The position numbers were made by a program, and so were the translations under genes. From Deltaproteobacteria bacterium (GTDB lineage Bacteria > Desulfobacterota > Binatia > UBA9968), in assembly GCA_005878685.1 (NCBI GenBank), contig VBLN01000138.1, positions 1 through 10,194 on the forward strand: a stretch of 10,194 bases of DNA, read 5' to 3'. Positions 6,887 through 10,194 of this stretch are shown here, in pieces. The notes under the pieces are model-generated. The model made no database searches, had not been told where the DNA came from, and saw nothing but the letters and a program-made list of their open reading frames with translations. How positions within the stretch are numbered: position 1 is the stretch's first letter; the number at the start of each line of letters is the position of its first letter.

Positions 6887-7867
6887 ATGAAGCGGATCAT
6901 TCTCAGTACCGCGCTCCTGATTCTTTTGACACTTTCCTATTCATGGAGCGCTGAGAGGATTCGGATCGGTTATAGCTCCATCAGCGGCTCTTATATCGCT
7001 CTCTGGGTCGCTCACGACGCAGGTCTGTTTGCCAAGGAGGGGCTCGAAGATCAACTGATTCTCATTCCCAGCGGCAGTCAGCTTGCGCAGGTGGTGGTTG
7101 CCGGAGAGGTTGACATCGCCGCTTTAAACGGCAGCTCTGCCATGGCCGCCGCCCTTCAGGGAGCCGATATCAAGGTTATCGGCAATACGACGAATAAGTT
7201 GATTTTTTCCATCTATGTCAGGCCGGAGATCAAGACCGTTGAGGGTCTCAAGGGGAAAAAGATTGGGGTCACGCGCTTTGGATCCGCAACTGATATCTCC
7301 GCGCGGTATGCGTTAAGGAAATACAATCTCGATCCTCAAAAGGACGTGACCATCCTGCAAATGGGGGCGATGAGTTCCATCATGGGTGGGCTTCAAGGCG
7401 GCTCCATTGAAGCCGGCCTCGTCTCTCCACCGACTCAATTTATGGTGGACAAGCTCGGCTTTAAAGAGCTGGTGAGCGTCACCGACATGGACATCGCTTT
7501 CCCCAATCCATCCCTGATCGTGCAGGGAGGCATCATGCGAAGAAAGCCTGACCTGGTCGATAAATTCATGCGCGCCTATGCGAGAGGCATCCACCGCGCT
7601 AAGACCGACAGAGAACTGACTCTTAAATCGATCGCAAAGTACACCAGAATCGAGGATCCCTTTCTCCTCCAGAAGACCTACGATCTTTATGTCGGAAAGG
7701 TTTTGGAGAAGGCTCCTTACATTAACGTGGTCGGAATGCAAAACGCGCTTGATGATTTGGCAAAGACGACGCCAGGCGCGAAGGGCGCGAAGCCGGAGCA
7801 ATTTATCGATCTGCGCTTTCTCGACAACCTGGAGAAGGGCGGTCTGCTGAAGGAGCTATATCGCTGA
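6887..7867 (+). CDS. ABC transporter substrate-binding protein, NMT1/THI5-like (second copy)
   Basis: A 326-residue periplasmic solute-binding protein. The signal peptide MKRIILSTALLILLTLSYSW has a classic basic start and hydrophobic core, with cleavage near SWSA at about residue 22. The mature protein begins ERIRIGYSSISGSYIALWVA. Family features are HDAGLFAKEGL (43-53), VVAGEVDIAALNGSSAMAAA (70-89), VEGLKGKKIGVTRFGSATDI (118-137), the helix KPDLVDKFMRAYARGIHRA (220-238) and the C-terminal FLDNLEKGGLLKELYR. It belongs to the same superfamily as the protein at 3419-4501 but is clearly diverged, so it is not a recent duplicate. Relatives are abundant in uncultured soil bacteria, often without their own transporter genes, as here. 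The ligand is unknown. TGGAG eight to nine bases before the ATG supports the start. It follows the NIPSNAP gene by 37 bases. Confidence 0.9.
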   Translation: MKRIILSTALLILLTLSYSWSAERIRIGYSSISGSYIALWVAHDAGLFAKEGLEDQLILIPSGSQLAQVVVAGEVDIAALNGSSAMAAALQGADIKVIGNTTNKLIFSIYVRPEIKTVEGLKGKKIGVTRFGSATDISARYALRKYNLDPQKDVTILQMGAMSSIMGGLQGGSIEAGLVSPPTQFMVDKLGFKELVSVTDMDIAFPNPSLIVQGGIMRRKPDLVDKFMRAYARGIHRAKTDRELTLKSIAKYTRIEDPFLLQKTYDLYVGKVLEKAPYINVVGMQNALDDLAKTTPGAKGAKPEQFIDLRFLDNLEKGGLLKELYR

Positions 7868-7907
7868 TTTTTGGAGTCGGTGGGGCGGATAGCTTGAATC
7901 GGAGTGT

Positions 7908-8982
7908 ATGTTCTATAAGAGGCTCGTCCGCCCGCTGCTCTTCTTAAAGGATCCGGAAGAATCTCACGAACAGACGTTAGCCCTGCTTTCGCGGATGGGG
8001 TTTCTTGAAGGGGCCTTCGAATGGTATTTCGGGGTCGACGACAACCGACTTCAAGTCAAACTCGGTTCCTTGAGCTTTCCCAACCCAGTAGGATTAGCCG
8101 GCGGCTTTGATAAGAACGGCATCGCGATCAAAACCTGGCAAGGTTTTGGTTTCGGCTTCATTGAGATCGGCGCTGTGACAGCTCAGGGGCAGCCCGGCAA
8201 TCCCAAGCCGCGTCTGTTCCGCCTCCCTAAAGATCAGGCCCTGATCAATCGTCTGGGTTTCAACAACGATGGCGCAGAGGCGATGAGGGCTCGGCTGGCG
8301 GCCGTACAAAACAACGGTGGATGGCCCAAGATCCCGCTGGGAATCAATATCGGGAGAACCAAGGTAGTCGAGACCAAAGACGCCGCCGAAGATTTTCTCT
8401 TTACTTTTGAGACGCTTTTCCTTTACGGCGATTTTTTCACGCTCAATGTGAGCTCGCCCAACACGCCCTATCTCCGGGATCTTCAGGAGAGGGCGCTTCT
8501 CACCGACCTTTTAACCGTAATCCAGGAGAAGAATCGCGAGCTGGCAGCTAAGGGGGGGAGTCAAGAGAAGCCCGTTTTGGTCAAAGTCGCGCCTGACATG
8601 GAATTCGCTCAGTTGGATGAGATTGTCGAAGTGGCGCAGTCAAAGCGAATTGCCGGTATCATCGCGACCAACGCCACAGCCTTTTTGCGCGAGAGCCTTG
8701 TGACTAGGACAGAGGAGCCCGGAGGCCTCAGTGGAAGGCCGCTGAGAGGCAAGGTTATCTCCTTTGTCCGCCATCTTTACCAAGCTACCCAAGGACGGTT
8801 GCCCATCATCGGTGTGGGAGGGATCTTCATTGCCGAAGATGCTTACGAAAAAATCAGGGCCGGCGCGTGTCTACGAGGGACCCGCAGTTGTGAAGCGGAT
8901 CAATCGCGGGCTCCTCAGACTTATGGAACGAGACGGCTTCAAGCATATCTCCGAAGCTGTAGGCAGCGAAGGCCGGAAGTAA
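7908..8982 (+). pseudogene. pyrD: Dihydroorotate dehydrogenase (quinone), class 2, with internal frameshifting deletion
   Basis: PyrD oxidises dihydroorotate to orotate in pyrimidine synthesis and passes electrons to membrane quinone. The class 2 type is shown by the N-terminal membrane-associating helix region (MFYKRLVRPLLFL). FMN and substrate motifs are intact through most of the chain: VGLAGGFDKNG (61-71), INRLGFNND (113-121), TLNVSSPNTPYLRDLQ (178-193; Ser183 aligns with the class 2 catalytic serine), VKVAPD (225-230), IATNAT (252-257) and IIGVGGIF (300-307). After RAGA (residue 320, codon ending 8867) the frame breaks. The expected tail YEGPAVVKRINRGLLRLM resumes at 8872 in another frame and stops at 8982. 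Only four bases lie where about 30 are expected, so roughly 26 bases and the FMN-phosphate loop (family pattern SLVQxYTGxV) are missing. The unrepaired frame runs on to 9107, overlapping the next gene. This is either a true inactivation or an assembly error. Confidence 0.9.
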
Positions 8983-9040
8983 CTACGGCAGACTCTTCAG
9001 TAGGCTTGCAAGACAAAGGTGATTTCAGTAACGTCCGCTT

Positions 9041-9532
9041 ATGCCAAAACGATTCAGCATCGAGGTCGGGAAGGATTATTTCAACTTTGCCTCGGCCCAT
9101 TTCTTGATTTTTGCCAATGGCAGAAGGGAAGCGCTCCATGGCCACAACTATCAAGTCTCCGTCGCCGTCGAAGGCGAGTTGGACACGGCAGGCGTAGTGC
9201 TCGACTTCATTACGTTCAAGCCGCTGGTAAAAAAAGTGTGCGACGCACTCGATCATCGCACGTTAGTACAGAAAAACAGCCCGGCCCTGCGTGTTCGTCA
9301 AAGCAAGCAACAAGTCGAAGTCGTCTATAAAGGTCAGCAGATCATTCTGCCCAAGCGGGACGTAGTCCTCTTACCCATCGTTAACACGAGTACCGAGCTT
9401 TTGGCCGAGCATATCGCGGGAGAAATTCGACGAAGAGTCCGGCAAAAGTTCCCGGCGGCAAGGCTTCGCTTCATGGAGGTGTCGGTCGAGGAAAGCCGTG
9501 GCCAGCGCGGTCTTTTTCGGGGAGGGTTTTAG
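9041..9532 (+). CDS. 6-pyruvoyl-tetrahydropterin synthase/QueD family protein, PTPS-III-like motif
   Basis: A 163-residue cytoplasmic, zinc-dependent pterin enzyme of the T-fold COG0720 family. The three zinc histidines are His20 (FASAH), His33 and His35 (LHGHNY). LDHRTL (70-75) carries the conserved Asp-His pair, and NTSTELLAEHIAGEI (115-129) is the family's substrate-anchoring region, with Glu119. QueD enzymes have a catalytic Cys in CxxxHGH; here that position is Arg29 and the sequence reads E30-A-L-H-G-H, the ExxHGH pattern described for PTPS-III, which replaces FolB in folate synthesis. I therefore leave the symbol empty. An extra segment of about 30 residues (roughly 78-111) makes it longer than the 120-residue E. 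coli QueD. An in-frame stop four codons upstream fixes the start at 9041, although the ribosome-binding site is poor. The stop overlaps the next start by one base. Confidence 0.88.
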   Translation: MPKRFSIEVGKDYFNFASAHFLIFANGRREALHGHNYQVSVAVEGELDTAGVVLDFITFKPLVKKVCDALDHRTLVQKNSPALRVRQSKQQVEVVYKGQQIILPKRDVVLLPIVNTSTELLAEHIAGEIRRRVRQKFPAARLRFMEVSVEESRGQRGLFRGGF

Positions 9533-10194
9533 TGCCCCCGGCCTTCGTCTATTCGGACGGCTATTATGCGGATATCGGCGCGCATGTCTTTCCTGTCAAA
9601 AAGTACCGATTGGTTTGCCAGCGACTGCGCGAATCTCGTATCCTGGGAGAAACCCTCGTCGAGCCTGAGCCCGCCAGCGAGGCGGATCTACTCTTAGCCC
9701 ACGACAAAGCTTATGTCGAGGATTTAATGCGTGCGCGCTCCACGCCGCGCATCCTTTCGTCCGAACTTCCCGTTTCCCAGGAAATTATTCGGGCCTTCCT
9801 GTTATCCAGCGGCGGAACGGTGCGCGCCTGCACCGAGGCGTTAGAGAGGGGTTGCGCGGTCAATCTGGGCGGAGGCTTTCACCATGCCTTTCCTGACCAC
9901 GCCGAGGGATTCTGTTACATCAACGACATGGCCGTCGCGATTCGCAAGCTGCAAGCGCAAAAGAATGGGATCAAGGTGGCCGTCATCGATTGCGATCTCC
10001 ATCAAGGCAACGGGACCGCCTATATTTTCAGCGACGACCAAAGCGTCTATACGTTCTCCATTCATCAGCGCGATCTCTATCCGCCCAAGCAAGACAGCAG
10101 TTGGGATATTCATTTGACCAACGGAGTTGGCGATGAGGAATATCTCGGCCATCTCGAAAAAGCGGTTCCCGCGATTATGGAAAAATTCAAGCCC
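9532..10194 (+). CDS. Histone deacetylase family (AcuC/class IV HDAC-like) hydrolase, 3' truncated by window edge
   Basis: The first 221 residues of a zinc-dependent deacetylase of the arginase-deacetylase fold. It starts at GTG 9532, overlapping the PTPS stop codon by one base (TAGTG), which implies coupled translation. Visible catalytic features are the His-His dyad His117-His118 in NLGGGFHHAFPDH, the EGFCYIND segment (125-132), and IDCDLHQGNGTA (152-163), in which Asp155 and His157 are the expected zinc ligands and Asp153 the charge-relay Asp. SIHQRDLYP follows, as usual. The last zinc Asp and catalytic Tyr lie beyond the window. The wording of the HH and GFC motifs looks closest to HDAC11-type bacterial proteins rather than acetylpolyamine amidohydrolases, but that is an impression. 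The substrate could be an acetyl-lysine protein such as acetyl-CoA synthetase or a small acetylated amine. The open reading continues to the last base. Confidence 0.88.
   Translation, partial: MPPAFVYSDGYYADIGAHVFPVKKYRLVCQRLRESRILGETLVEPEPASEADLLLAHDKAYVEDLMRARSTPRILSSELPVSQEIIRAFLLSSGGTVRACTEALERGCAVNLGGGFHHAFPDHAEGFCYINDMAVAIRKLQAQKNGIKVAVIDCDLHQGNGTAYIFSDDQSVYTFSIHQRDLYPPKQDSSWDIHLTNGVGDEEYLGHLEKAVPAIMEKFKP

Noticed and set aside
8983..9107. Extension of the pyrD frame past the lesion to 9107 as a genuine longer C-terminus.
   Set aside because: The residues after 8867 in that frame have low complexity for a PyrD tail (rich in Arg, Ser) and overlap the PTPS gene, while the true PyrD tail is found in the other frame ending at 8982.

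Overview
The window looks like a piece of a free-living Gram-negative bacterium of soil or subsurface type. It is moderately GC-rich and densely coded, with many short intergenic gaps. The mix of genes (two NMT1/THI5-type substrate-binding proteins without a transporter, a NIPSNAP protein, an atypical polysaccharide deacetylase, a c-haem sensor cyclase and an HDAC-like deacetylase) is one I associate with uncultured lineages such as Binatota, Methylomirabilota/Rokubacteria or former Deltaproteobacteria. That placement is an inference from gene content; there is no rRNA or other phylogenetic marker here. I see no mobile element, CRISPR array, tRNA or rRNA.

Layout. Positions 1-468 carry the C-terminal end of an MFS transporter, which converges on a minus-strand secreted DUF4197 protein (510-1244). 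A 142-base divergent region leads to an aldo/keto reductase (from about 1387, with an unclear start codon) followed closely by a polysaccharide deacetylase-like protein (2326-3138). A 280-base gap then holds a possible 30-residue membrane peptide on the minus strand. From 3419 to the right edge everything is on the plus strand: a substrate-binding protein (3419-4501), a transmembrane nucleotide cyclase with a periplasmic CxxCH haem motif (4604-6211), a two-domain NIPSNAP protein (6232-6849), a second substrate-binding protein (6887-7867), pyrD carrying a frameshifting lesion (7908-8982), a PTPS/QueD-family enzyme (9041-9532), and the first 221 codons of a histone-deacetylase-family hydrolase (9532 to the edge).

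How they may work together. The two binding proteins would capture small organic ligands in the periplasm, but neither has permease or ATPase genes in the window. Between them sit a haem-containing sensor cyclase and a NIPSNAP protein 20 bases apart, so a redox- or gas-responsive cyclic nucleotide signal next to solute capture is a possible theme, though unproven. The right end holds biosynthetic genes: pyrimidine (PyrD) and pterin (PTPS), the latter overlapping the deacetylase by one base.

Most worth checking: the apparent 26-base loss in pyrD, which removes the expected FMN-phosphate loop; the Glu at the base-specifying Lys position of the cyclase; the ExxHGH motif of the PTPS protein, which points towards folate rather than queuosine synthesis; and the altered metal-site motifs of the polysaccharide deacetylase-like protein.
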